Shown here in pieces: positions 52,841-64,000 of a stretch of DNA of 64,000 nucleotides. The notes under the pieces were generated by a model. It was not told where the DNA came from and ran no database searches. It saw only the letters and a list, made by a program, of their open reading frames with translations. A program made the position numbers and the translations under genes. Position 1 is the stretch's first letter. The number at the start of each line of letters is the position of its first letter. Source of the DNA: Catonia carolina (taxonomy: Eukaryota > Arthropoda > Insecta > Hemiptera > Achilidae). The stretch spans positions 8,904,883 to 8,968,882 of the forward strand of contig JAQMRL010000008.1 in NCBI GenBank assembly GCA_035578175.1. Reading direction: 5' to 3'.

Positions 52841-53224
52841 TATAAAAAGAAATACAGTAAATAAATTATATTATACATAAATTTATAATACAATATATTA
52901 TATTTATGATTATACAATAACTAAAGAATATACATAACCTTATTGTTATTTATAATATTAAAAATATGTATAGTAATTATAAATAATAACAAATTACCCT
53001 GGACTAGCTAGTGAAAAATAATATTATAATGTCAACCATATTTACTAAAATTAATATAAATTTAAACTATATCACTAACTAAATTTAATTACATGGTAAT
53101 ACAGTGGAGTTCCAATTACAGATGGGAGCTCACTTGATTGCTAGCATCAGGAATTCGGTTGGAGAGGATTTTTTGTACGATTCCCCTCCCTCTCTCCTCC
53201 TATAACCTAGTAGTTGTAATAATA

Positions 53225-53847
53225 CTGGGTGATTCATTTAAAAGTAGCCCGCTGCTCGAGTAATTTAATTTATAGCCGCTCGAGTAATTTTCATATGCTG
53301 TATTGGCAGCTCTGATCACGATATGATCGACTGGCCTTTATAGTACAATTTATATTATTATAGAGTACAATTTTTTCCAGCAAGATGGTGCAACATGTCA
53401 CACGTCTCGCCAGTTCTTATCTCATATCAATCAGGCTTTTCCCATGCGAGTTGTTAGTAAAGATTTGTGGCCTCCTCGTTCACCCGATTTAAGTATGTGC
53501 GATTTTTTTCTATGGGGTTATTTAAAAGGAACTGTTTACCAAACAAACCCCCGCAGTATACGTGAGCTAAAGAATAACATCGTGGCAGCCATTTAAGCTA
53601 TAGACATTTCCGTATTGCGTCGTGTGTGCATTAATAACATTGAACGAGCGCAAAAATGTGTAAGCGTTCAAGGATGCCACTTTCAGCATCTACTGTAAAA
53701 GCAAAGTTGAAATTTGTATATAAATTTTAAATAAATATGTAAAATTATGTATTAAGTAATTCTATTTATTCATTTACTATTTGAATCCAATCGAGTGCCA
53801 AAGGCCACTGTCAAATGCAGCGGGCTACTTTTAAATGAATCACCCTG
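53225..53847 (+). mobile_element. TA-flanked deletion derivative H, copy 1 (623 bp)
   Basis: Ends CTGGGTGATTCATTTAAAAG and its mirror CTTTTAAATGAATCACCCTG, TA on both sides. It encodes a transposase C-terminus: QQDGATCHTSRQFLSHINQ and WPPRSPDLSMCDFFLWGYLK, Asp spacing 38, then CVSVQGCHFQHLL; one stop. A sister with the same internal structure lies at 59113. Confidence 0.88.
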
Positions 53848-54244
53848 TATTTTCAAATGTCATGCTAACATCGGAGTGCATCCATGGATCAATGTGTTAA
53901 AATTTCAGATGTTCTAATCAGTTGAAAAGTATCTGAAGGCATAATTTTTTCAAGGCAATAACATAATAAATCTTTTACAAGGATATATCGTAAATAAGTA
54001 AAAATTGTCTAAAAATAACAATAACTAATTTTGATAATATTATGATGTTCAGTTGGTTATTTCTTGATACAAAAATCACTGGATACATCAATGACAAAAC
54101 ACATAGAAAGAACAGCTAATTCTAATTTACAGAATCGATTGGTAAATTTAAATCGTATAAAGGAAGACATTTATAATTCCAATATACAATTATTTTTTCC
54201 CATTAAAAGTCTAATCACAAAGATTTCAATGAAATTAATACATA

Positions 54245-54791
54245 CTGTAGTCATCGTAAAAGAATGGTGGGGTTGCAGTAATTCAGACCAAGACAGTAGG
54301 GAAATTTTGAAATGTTTTATTGGTAACTCTGATAGCCTCCAACCCAAAAATTTTGGTAACATAGTTCTAACCTCAACTTAAGGTTTTATATTGTTACTTT
54401 AGTCTGTTTAGACATGTTCACTGATAAAGATTAGAACATTGATGGATAGGTCGGCAAGGATCTATATCCTGGCCTCTTTTAAGTCCCGACCTGACTCCTC
54501 ATGATTTTTTCTATTGGGAGTACATTAAAAACATCAAAGACCTTAATCACCTAAAGAAAAAAATTAATAAAGCATTGAAAAGTGTAACAGTTGATATTTC
54601 AACTAATATTTGGTCAGAAACTTAGTATCAATTAGAAATTTGCCGAGCGAACAATGGTGCAAATATTGAAATTTATTATTTAAGTAAAAAACCATTTGAG
54701 ACAATAAGTTCAATAAACAACATCAACTGTACATATTTCTGTTTTCATTTAAATCATGTTCAAAACCAACCATTCTTTTATGATGATCCTG
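54245..54791 (+). mobile_element. Deletion derivative of the DD41D element (547 bp)
   Basis: Similar to the ends of the 40.9-43.3 kb element; right end GATGATCCTG with TA. Contains RQGSISWPLLSPDLTPHDFF and a decayed C-terminus. The left end is diverged. Confidence 0.7.
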
Positions 54792-55257
54792 TATATAACA
54801 ATATTTACTTAAAAAACATTAATAAAAATGTTCCTAATAAGGAGAAGGAAATATTTTGAATAGATTAAAAAATGAATTATTATTTTATAAAAAAATTTAT
54901 GTAGGTACTTCTAACAGCTGTATTATAATTCATAATTAAAAATAATTAGTTTTTAAAAACACCAGTGATAGATACATTAAACACTCATCCTATCACAGCC
55001 CTGATCTCATTCCAAGTAACTTATCAGTTAACTAAAGCTTATTTAGTTAACTAAATTGAACGAACATCTTGGTGGAAAACACTTTTCTGACAACATTGAG
55101 GTGAAAAACTGGCTGAAAGGTGGAGGGAAGACTTCTATTACACAGGAATCAAAGAAATCGCCCCACAGATGACAAAATGTATTGAACTAAATGGTGATCA
55201 TGTGGGAGAATTAAATTTAAAAAAAAATTAGTTTATTATAAAATTTTTGTTGTCCAT
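54792..55257. other. Intergenic with a mariner C-terminal relic (about 55070-55230)
   Basis: Frame pieces GGKHFSDNIEV, KNWLKGGG and TKCIELNGDHV look like an old mariner C-terminus. Confidence 0.45.
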
Positions 55258-55605
55258 AAGAAGCAGGAGTGTTAAATTATTTGCACTTGATCTGCTAGTT
55301 CCAGGGGTACAAACAATAGTTCTGTTTCTTATCACATAGCCAGCCTATTTGACTGAAGCATTTAAAAAACTAGTTGAATTATCTCCTCTGAGAGTAATGA
55401 ATTTCATTATACAGCGAGACCCTGTGGTGAATGAAATGAAGATGTCATTTACACGGTGAAAAGTAGACGGTTTTCAGAGAGCCTGGCATGCTGATAAGCA
55501 TAACGCTATACTTTTCCACTCAGTGAGGAAGGATTAGGTAAAACATGTCACTCCTTGTTTTACTTAGTGAACCCTCTAGAGGTTCAAACCAACAACAAAT
55601 AATAA
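55258..55605 (+). repeat. Repeat N, copy 7
   Basis: AAGCAGGAGTGTTAAATTAT to AGGTTCAAACCAACAACAAA, slightly truncated at the end. 55606-56060 has nothing recognised. Confidence 0.78.
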
Positions 55606-56430
55606 TTATTTAAAATATTAATTATCCATTTTGTTTATCATACTACTGGTGGTTTTAAAACCTATAATTTTATTACCCAATGAATTATCTTAATTTAATT
55701 TTCACTGATTTTATTTATGAGGCACTACTAATATTTTTATAAACACTGAGAAAAAAATTACCTTAATACAGGCTACATAGAAATATAAAAACACACAACA
55801 ATACACTGATCAATAAAAGTAATCATGTCAGAATACAATACAAAAAATGATGACATCTAAAGTAATTAATGTACAGTTAACTTCTGATAACCTGGATACT
55901 TTAATCATGCAATTCCAAAACGTAAGTGGTTTCCTTTTAAAGGAGAAGGAACAAACGCATTTGCATTACAATGTTTTCACCTACACAAACGTTTCTCGCG
56001 TTCAAATTTGTCACTAAGATCAGTAGTAGGATTCTGCACCATCATTTACAAACGTGAAATTTTGGGCAGCTGAATTTAAACGTTGCCATTCCTGTTTGGG
56101 ACACCCAAAAACTGCAACCGTTAATAATAACATCACTCAAATTCACCAAGTGGTGCTAGACAAACATCCAATTAAGGTTAGAGATATAGCAGAAGATACG
56201 AAAATATCTTGAAAACGGAAATGCAGAAAACCGGCCACATTTCCAAAAGAAAACAATTTTGTTTCACCTACGACTAATGCGCCTTCTCACATCTTCAGCG
56301 GTTGCTATAGCAAAAATTCAACAATTGCGATTTCAACTGCTTGATCACTCTCCATATTCACCAGATACTCCGTACTCACCCCAAGCAACTTTTTTGTTCC
56401 TTAGGCTATAAGTTGAGCTAAGAGAACATA

Positions 56431-57370
56431 CGAGGTAGGGTCAAAAAGTTCCCGGAATGGTCACATGCAGTCAAGCATTTGTTTGCTGGAAGGGAAATTT
56501 TTGTTTGGAAGGTTGGTATCACTCTAGGGAGGTCCTGTGCCTTCAGCAGGCAGTTAGAGTTGGTTTTCTACGTGCGGTGTATGATATTTTAGACGTAGTT
56601 TTTTCCTTTCGTCGTATTGTGAAATGCCATCATCAGAGTAGCGTGCCAATATCAAATTCTATGTGTTGCTAGAGAAATCACCCTCGGAGACTCTTGAGAT
56701 GCTGAAGAAAGCATACAAAAATGATGCAATGAAAAAATGGCAGTTTACGAGTGGCACAAGCATTTTCGTGACAGTCGCACAACAATAAAGATGATGTTCG
56801 GACTGAGTAGCCTTCCACTTCTACCACAGATGAGAATGTTGAGCTCGTTCGACAACTTGCCAGTGCAAACAGGGAAAACAATCAACAAAGAATTGCACAC
56901 AGAGATCTTAAAACGGTTACGAGATACAATTCGACGAAAACGGCGTGAAAAATGGGAAAATGGGCAGGGAATGATTTGTTTTTGTTGCATGATAATGCCT
57001 TGTCACATCGCTCCCTAATGGCGAAACAATGCCTTGCAAAGAACAATGTCACCACTCTGGAACACCCTCCAATATTCTTCCGATCTTGCACCACCGGATT
57101 TTTACCTGTTTCCACAAGTCCACAACTGAAAATGATATTGAAGTGACATCGTTTTGCTGATTCATCAGAGGTGATGGAAAATGCGACGAAACAGCTGATA
57201 GAACTTTCGAAAAATGGCTTTCAGGAGTGTTTTCAACGATTGTATGAATGGTGTAATAAGTGCTTAGATGCAGGAAGAGAGTATTTTGAAGGAAAATAGG
57301 ATTAAAATGTTATACATACTTTCAATCAATTTCTATTAACCGATTCCGGGAACTTTTTGACCCTACCTCG
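56431..57370 (+). mobile_element. Deleted mariner (940 bp), sister of the 28.8-kb mariner
   Basis: Termini CGAGGTAGGGTCAAAAAG mirrored; TA at 56429-56430 and 57371-57372. Confidence 0.93.
56624..57299 (+). pseudogene. Mariner transposase, deleted and frameshifted
   Basis: MPSSE then a stop at codon 6, N-terminal pieces to DENVELVRQL in a shifted frame, then a jump to KTINKELHTEILKRLRD. The segment with the first catalytic Asp is gone; HDNALSHRS and the last parts are in different frames. Confidence 0.88.
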
Positions 57371-57537
57371 TAAATGTTTGTTGAATGAAGAGGCCGTTAC
57401 ATTTTGTAAATGACTATTTTACAAAGGAGGCGAACTACTATTTGGACGGGTTTAAGAGACAGGAGCATCACTGGGAGAAGTGTACAGACTTACAAGGAGA
57501 CTACGTTGAAAAATAAAAATAAATTTAAAGAAAAAAA

Positions 57538-58471
57538 TCTGGTGTGAAACACTCACACAACTTTCTCTTGCCAATGCAAATAATTAATAATAAACCTAAC
57601 ATTATTAATAAAATATTAGAAATAAACAAAAACTAACCTCAAAAACATAACCTTATTTTAATCATGAGTGAATGACGCAAAATGACAATCGAACTCAGTT
57701 TGGCTTAAAAATACGGAAAATCACGCTTTCACGCTAAACTAGGCTCTGTAGAGAAAAATGCTCTAAACAAAAGTTGTAGATCTTTTAATTTTATATAACT
57801 TTTATTATATACACTTTTGTCGTAAAATGCATACTAAGACCGAAATGTTAAAAAAATCGATTTTTCTCACGTTTTCGTGAGAAAAAAAACAGAAAATCGC
57901 AAATTACCGCTAAACTAAGCGTTATACAAAAAAATGTTTGAAACAGAAGTTGTAGGTTTTTAAATTCTCTACAACTTTTATTATATAAGTTTTTGCGCTA
58001 AAATTTATATTAAAGCCGTAATCTTAAAAAAACAACGTTTTTACGTGAAAAGAGCCTCACCGAGAATTTCAGCAAACATGGCGCCTACCCTATCTTGTAG
58101 AGAATAAAAAATTAAGTAAAATAGGCGATTTTAAAAAAAATCGTAGGACCAGTTTTTGAGAAAATCGCAAAAAACTGAAAAATTATACGAATAAACTACT
58201 ACTTCCGGTTGACCGATTTTGATGAAAATGTTCGTGTCGCGTCCGGTAGTGGTATGTAACTTAAGTTTCAAGTTTCAAGTTCGTACGATGTTCCGTTCTT
58301 GAGATATTCTGTTCACAGACACACACACAGACACACAGACCAATCGCTAAAAACATGTTTTTTGGATTCAGGGGGTCTGAAAACGTATAGATCCGGTGAA
58401 AACTCGATTTCGAAAAATCGACATGAAAACAATACTTTCCTTCCTATATATTCATATAGGCAAGAGAAAGT
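57538..58471 (+). mobile_element. Helentron-like repeat L, copy 9 (934 bp)
   Basis: Full length in an A-run directly after the old mariner relic's stop. The internal duplication is clear: CGCTAAACTAGG at about 57732 and CGCTAAACTAAGC at about 57908. Confidence 0.88.
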
Positions 58472-59110
58472 AAAAATCATTTCTTTCTTTGTTCGGTCGG
58501 AAGCTTTTCAGACAATCCTCTTAAGAACCCCAAGACCCAATGACATCAATTACTTCAACATATAAAAGGTATTTTTTAATAAGATCTGTTTTTTAATAAT
58601 ATTGTAAACGTTATTAAGATATTATTTTCCCATATTTTACATGATTTACATTTCTGTTCAGACTTCCTAGTGTTGTGTAATTATAATTAATCATTATAAT
58701 AAACTATTATATTATTTATTCTATAAATTTTTCCATTCCTATTGACTTCTTTTTATTAAGAAAAGGTAAGAATAATAGAGTTTTACATAAAAAAATGTTT
58801 AATTTATAACTCAAAAGTAATTTCTGTCATTTTAAGAACTCAGATATCTATGCACTGTTTGTTATATAATATTAAATGTATGTATTTTATAATCACACAA
58901 CAAATGAAAGAAACGAAACGAAGCGCACATAATACCACATACAAAAATAAGCAATATCGTTTTGAAGGCCAACTAACACCTTGAGGCATCATGATATAAT
59001 TTCACTGCAATGGCGAGTTGGTATAGTGAAGGATCTGTGATTCTAGACTCCAGGCCGAACAAGTTAATTACAAAATCCCAGTTTTTGTTATAAAAATGTT
59101 ATTTCCTTAA
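58472..59110. other. AT-rich intergenic, nothing recognised
   Basis: A short tRNA-like GGCGAGTTGGTATAGTG near 59010 is too partial to call. Confidence 0.4.
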
Positions 59111-59112
59111 TA

Positions 59113-59729
59113 CTGGGTGATTCATTTAAAAGTAGCCCGCCGCTCGAGTAATTTTCTTATGCTGTATTGGCAGCACTGACCACGATTTGATCGACTGGCC
59201 TTTATAGTACAATTTATATTATTATTTAATTATTATATTATTATAGAGTACAATTTTTTCCAGCAAGATGGTGCAACATGTCACACATCTCGCCAGTCCC
59301 TATCTCATATCAATCAGGCTTTTCCCATGTGAGTTGTTAGTAAAGATTTGTGGCCTCCTCGTTTACCCGATTTGAGTATGTGCGATTTTTTCTATGGGGT
59401 TATTTAAAAGGAACTATTTACCAAACAAACCCCCGCAGTATACATGAGCAAAATTATAACATCGTGGCAGCCATTCAAGCTATAGACGTTTCCGTATTGT
59501 GTCGTGTGTGCATTAATAACATTGAACGAGCGCAAAAATGTGTAAGCGTTCAAGGATGCCACTTTCAACATCTACTATAAAGGTGAAGTTGAAATTTGTA
59601 TATAAATTTTAAATAAATATGTAAAACTATATATTAAGTAATTCTATTTATTCATTTACTAATTGAATCCAATTGAGTGCTGAAGGCCGCTGTTAAATGC
59701 AGCGAGCTACTTTTAAATGAATCACCCTT
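59113..59729 (+). mobile_element. TA-flanked deletion derivative H, copy 2 (617 bp)
   Basis: Same ends and same C-terminal frame as copy 1 (CDFF region shifted by one base; CVSVQGCHFQHLL intact). TA at 59111-59112 and 59730-59731. Confidence 0.88.
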
Positions 59730-59731
59730 TA

Positions 59732-60150
59732 CAATTTACCACTCAGTTCTTCAGTTAGTGGGTCATCAGAGTTAACTGTATTTTATAAAATCTATAACTA
59801 TGTCACTAGATGAAATAGCAACTTACAAATGAATTGAACAAACAGATGTAACAATGACTATTTAAATAAGCCACTTTATAATTGTACTCTGCATTTTCTA
59901 AATCAAGACACCAATCTAATTTACTAATTAATATTTATTACAAAATAATTAAAACATTTAATTACAAGTTTTAGCAAACTTTTCAAAGAAATATTAAATA
60001 ATTTTAACTATTTTTTACATTTTGAAATAATTATTTATATACTTTGTTCAACGAACAATTCAAAACGTTTTTAAAAAGGTAATTTTCCATATTTGAACAA
60101 TAAATGAAGGAGGATGACTACCTTCAAATTTTGTGTTGCATGTTAGTGAA
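59732..60150. other. AT-rich intergenic, nothing recognised
   Basis: No supported feature. Confidence 0.4.
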
Positions 60151-60965
60151 AATTTCCCATAACAGGCAGGTAGTGTTGAATTATTTGCAATCAATCTGGT
60201 AGTTCGAGGGCTACAAAATAGTCATGGGACAGCACAGTAAAATAGGTGAGCTAGCACAGCCTTTTTCGCACACTGGAGTGAACGACATAGAGTGTGCCGT
60301 ACAATTGAACGATGAGACGGACTGAACTGTGGCAGTGAGCTAGTAGATTCTAATATGTACAGCACTCAGCTGAGCTATGTGAATAAACAGACAGTGAGTC
60401 AAGCCGAGGGTGACTTTCACTCACTCCTTCGCACACAGCACGTTGTGTTTGCACGTGCGTCAACCTCAACGTTCATGGATCCCTTCTACAAACAAATTTT
60501 TATCATGTGTCTGTCTTTGTTTCATACCCACATGGTAAAATTGTCACAGTACAGTACAATAGTATTTTACAACCACTTGTCTCAGGGTTGTTGTAGTATA
60601 GTATGAAAGAATAATTACCCCCTCTCTGCACCCTCACAAACAGAGGCAGAGTTTGATACAAAATGTATACTTTCCAAGCACCATTTAGGTAGCCCTTGCT
60701 TTGATGCGACTAGAGAAAAGTGGTTTAGCCGTGGAGGGGATGTACAAGTCAGCTCTGTGTGGAAAGCGTGCTGCGTGGGGAGAAACGCTCGGTGTGCTGG
60801 TCGTTCAAAATAAAAGGGGTAGTAGTTCACTGCACAGTTAAAAGAACTAGTTCTTTTGTGTGACTCGCTTATGAGTGTCACATCAATACTACAAAAAGTA
60901 CTTCAGTTTCTTATCATATCGACAACCAATAAAATGACAGAAACATTTAAGAACAGAAGAAGCAG
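60151..60965 (+). repeat. Repeat N, copy 8, 5' part split by a ~670-bp insert
   Basis: N text at 60151-60223 and 60893-60965 flanks an insert (60224-60890) that begins with GGTGAGCTAGC and CATAGAGTGTGCCGTACAAT, related in reverse to repeat P at 50.3 kb. The insert has no recognised gene. Confidence 0.55.
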
Positions 60966-60967
60966 AT

Positions 60968-62290
60968 TGCTGGATGGAGGCACACATACCTGAGGAATGG
61001 CTCCAGGCTGTTGTCTTTCCAATCTTCAAGAAAGGAAAAAGAGATGATTCGAATAACTATAGGGGGATCAGCCTGTTAAATAGTGGCTATAAAATATTTG
61101 CCAAAATTATAACAAACAGACTAAGTGGAATAGCGGATGCAATTCTTCTGGAAGGTCAATCAGGCTTTCGCGCTGGAAGGTCATGTATGGACAATGTGTT
61201 TGCCTTGTCTCAGTTGATGGAGAAAAATAGAGTTTAATATTCCTACGTTTCTTAATTTTATAGATTTGCAGAAGGCGTTTGATAAAGTCTATCGGCCCCA
61301 CTTGTGGGAAGTACTGAGAGGGAAGGGATTACCTTTACATCTGATTAGAGTAGTGCAGAGTATGTATGCGGGCACAGTTATAAGAATGACCAAAGGTCAA
61401 CGAGTGGTAGGAATATCTCAAGGGGTTCGACAGGGGTGCCCGTTATCACCCGTTTTATTTAACCTATTCATTGACGACGTCATGAGGCAACGGTACTGCG
61501 TGATGGAACAGAAAGCTGTTTTTGGACAGATGCCCTTGCAGATATTGGCTTTTGCAGATGACCTGGTGATGTTTGCTGACTCAGAAGATAACCTTCAACG
61601 ATGCCTGCACGCATTTAACATGATTGCCCAGGGATTTGGTCTGCAGGTCTCTTCAGAAAAAACAAAAGTGATGGGTTTTAAGGGCACAGATCATCTTAGA
61701 AGCAAGATTGTTATCAATGGAGAAATATTGGAGCAGGTGAAGACATTTTTATTCCTCGGATGTGAAGTATCGTACATACAATCAAGAGACGTAGAACTTA
61801 AATTACAAAAATTTCAGCGCCTTATCTATACAGTAAGGAAAACTTTGGTGGGAAAAGTAAGGAGAGAAACGGTTTTGAAGTTTTATAAAACACTAGTGCT
61901 GCCAGTCCTGTTATATGGATCTGAAAGCTGGACGTTAACCACTCAGCAATTAACTAGAATCGTAGCGGCAGAAATGCGACTGTTGAGGCCCCTAGCGGGG
62001 TACAGTTTGCTGGACCATAAGAGGAATAAGGATATACGAAATGAGCTTGGGATGATGTGTGTAACGGATGCGATCACTGGTTATAGGCAGAGCTGGTATG
62101 AGCATGTGTTAAGAATGGCAGATGAGCGAGCACCGAAGATTATCCTTAATTACCAACCGGTTGGGCGACGTAACATAGGAAGACCAAAGAAGAGATGGTC
62201 ATCGCAAGTAACTTAAAGATTTGCTAGCTTGAGAACGGAACAGGACTACAAGGCCTAAACCGTGATGCTTATGATGATGATGATGAAGAA
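60968..62290 (+). mobile_element. 5'-truncated non-LTR retrotransposon with ATG-type tail
   Basis: RT-coding insertion ending in a GATGATGATGATGATG microsatellite (about 62272-62288), a tail type seen in several LINE clades. Confidence 0.8.
60974..62216 (+). pseudogene. Non-LTR reverse transcriptase, nearly intact, one frameshift
   Basis: First frame (to 61236): PEEWLQAVVFPIFKKGKRD, NNYRGISLLNSGYKIFAKII and GQSGFRAGRSCMDNV. A one-base shift near 61235 leads to FIDLQKAFDKVYRPHLWEVL (first catalytic Asp), SQGVRQGCPLSPVLFNLF, AFADDLVMFADS (catalytic DD, about 61551-61562), FLGCEV, YGSESWTL and the C-terminal GRPKKRWSSQ. The endonuclease is absent. Clade not certain. One defect in over 400 codons marks it as recent. 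Confidence 0.9.
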
Positions 62291-62317
62291 GCAGACGTGT
62301 AAAATAAATTATAGTTA

Positions 62318-62400
62318 CTTGAGTCACGAGTTTTCCTTTGTTTGCAACGAGGGGTAAAGGGGGGAAAAGCATCAGTGCATCAGTGGAAGTCAAGAAATTA
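62318..62400 (+). mobile_element. Transposon M, copy 4 (left end only)
   Basis: CTTGAGTCACGAGTTTTCC after TA; similarity ends near 62395. Confidence 0.65.
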
Positions 62401-62604
62401 AATTTGGAATTTGTAAACAAAAACAGTGTCATTCGATTTCTGTAAACCCTTTCAGTGCCCAAACAATATTTACAAGTTTAATCTTAAAGTGCCATATAAT
62501 TTGTATAAGGATGTACAAAAAGCGACAGCTTTCGACAACTTGCAGGCATAAGCCCGCCATCGCCAACCTAATAGCTTTTATTTAATTAATAAATATTATA
62601 ATAC

Positions 62605-63005
62605 ATGGCGCCCACCCTATCTTGTAGAGCATAAAAAATTTAGTTAACCAGGCGATTTTTAAAAAAATCGTAGGACCAGTTTTTGAGAAAATCACAAAAA
62701 AGTGAAAAATTACACGAATAAACTATTACTTCCGGTTGACCGATTTTGATGAAAATGTTTGTGTCGGGTCTGGTAGTGGTATGCAACTTAAGTTTCAAGT
62801 TTCAAGTTTCAAGTTCGTATGATGTTCCCTTCTTGAGATATTCTGTATACATACACACAGAGACACACGGACCAATTGCTAAAAATGTGTTTTTTTTGGA
62901 TTCAGGGTGTCTGAAAACGTGTAGACCCGGTGAAAACTCGATTTCTTAAAATCGACACGAAAACAATACTTTCCTTCCTATATATCCATGTAGGCAAGAG
63001 AAAGT
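62605..63005 (+). mobile_element. Helentron-like repeat L, copy 10 (3' part)
   Basis: From CATGGCGCCCACCCTATCTT to GGCAAGAGAAAGT; the CA core is short here. Confidence 0.82.
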
Positions 63006-63845
63006 AAAAATTGCCATCAGTCATATCATGCATCATCTCAAAGGGATTTTTATTTATTAAAATTACCGTTGAAATATAAATACAAAACAAAGAAAGATAA
63101 ACTTAATTTTTGGTTCAATAAAAACTGAAAATAAATAAATATTTAATTAATAAACTTACAACAAAAAACAAAAGCAACACAACAAAATATAAAATGTAGA
63201 AATATGATGAAAAACATTTTAATTTATTTCTAAATTTCATAAGAAATTTTTAAACACAAATTTATATCGACTTAAATGTTGAAATATTATAATAATATAT
63301 AACATTAGATGCACTGTAGTGGTTAAATATTAAACTAAAATTTTTACATTTTGATACAGTAATAAGAACACTTCATAATATTGCGTGACTTACACAGAAA
63401 ACACCACAATAAAAACAAAAATCGCAAAATTACAAATTTGGTTTTTAAAGATAAAACACAATAGATGTATTATTATAATATAATTCCATGCTATGTGTCA
63501 AACACATTTAATTGTTTAAACATTGACAAAATTACAATACTATATAAAAAATTTACTAAAATTGATAATCACGTGAATGCAAACTTTTCTGTGATAACAA
63601 GACTGTTATTAAATTAATCAAGATCATTTATCGAGACCAAAGTTGTCACATCTTTAATTTATCAATTATGTGCACAATAAGTCATTTTATAAATTACCTT
63701 TCATTGATAATTTTCCGCCGTCAATGCTAGGTTACCAGAAGTCATATCTAATGACAGAGCTTTATTGTTTGCTAATGATACTTCGTAAAAAAGTTCACCG
63801 GAAGAGGCTCTTGAAGTAAACACACTTATTAATATCAGTGTTAGA
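63006..63845. other. AT-rich intergenic, nothing recognised
   Basis: No frame, repeat or RNA motif supported. Confidence 0.45.
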
Positions 63846-63849
63846 GCAG

Positions 63850-64000
63850 ACGCCAAATGAACTTGCTGGTTTTCTGAAGTGTGCAGAAGATTTATTTTGG
63901 TAACGGTGCACTCAGTTGCCTCAGCGAGTGGTGGGGGCCAGTGCTGAACTAGATGTGATCAGATTCACGCCACTCTCGCAAGGTTATATATCAACTTACC
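63850..64000. repeat. Repeat O, copy 2 (cut by window edge)
   Basis: Related to 34735-34880; shares GTTTTCTGAAGTG and GAGTGGTRGGGGYCAGTGCT. Confidence 0.6.

Larger units (their letters stand above)
56061..57520 (+). pseudogene. Old mariner relic split by a younger mariner
   Basis: Before the insertion: LDKHPIKVRDIAEDTKIS and FQLLDHSPYSPDTPYSP; after it (57373-57518): NDYFTKEANYYLDGFKRQ and LQGDYVEK, the normal end of a mariner transposase. The two halves are contiguous once 56431-57370 and a TA are removed. Confidence 0.75.

Overview
This window is nuclear DNA of an animal, almost certainly an insect. It is AT-rich, its genes have spliced GT-AG introns, and DD34D mariners, Penelope-like elements, non-LTR fragments, tRNA-derived SINEs and small inverted-repeat transposons crowd the introns. 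A hemipteroid insect is plausible, but the sequence alone does not settle the order. I see no prokaryotic features, CRISPR array, rRNA or intact tRNA gene.

Two host genes are arranged head to head. On the minus strand, the 5' part of a SCAF4/SCAF8 homologue (RNA polymerase II CTD-interacting domain) starts at 10959 and runs off the left edge; its exons are 10930-10959, 7971-8099, 5417-5578 and 3313-3499. On the plus strand, a complete MANEA (GH99 Golgi endo-alpha-1,2-mannosidase, 458 aa) occupies 11846-24904 in four exons: 11846-12416, 13729-13958, 19928-20093 and 24495-24904. They share an 886-bp spacer that is probably a bidirectional promoter. The remaining ~39 kb to the right holds no host gene I can recognise.

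The rest is mobile DNA in layers. Two mariners (17087-18411 and 35579-36913) keep full-length uninterrupted transposase frames with the D,D34D triad. Five more mariners are broken. Smaller TA-flanked elements, pogo-like fragments, a TTAA-flanked piggyBac-like element and a hAT-type MITE with an 8-bp target duplication are also present. A ~0.93-kb family with subterminal inverted repeats, a CA/GT core and a 3' hairpin appears about a dozen times, preferentially in A-runs, once head to tail; I read it as a non-autonomous Helentron-like family. Four Penelope-derived insertions each carry a sequence that folds as a hammerhead ribozyme, and one also carries a GIY-YIG endonuclease frame; three have exact 12-bp target duplications.

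The most unusual non-transposon signal is in MANEA intron 1: a 123-bp duplicated cassette of short hairpins, several identical in form to the 3' stem-loop of replication-dependent histone mRNAs.
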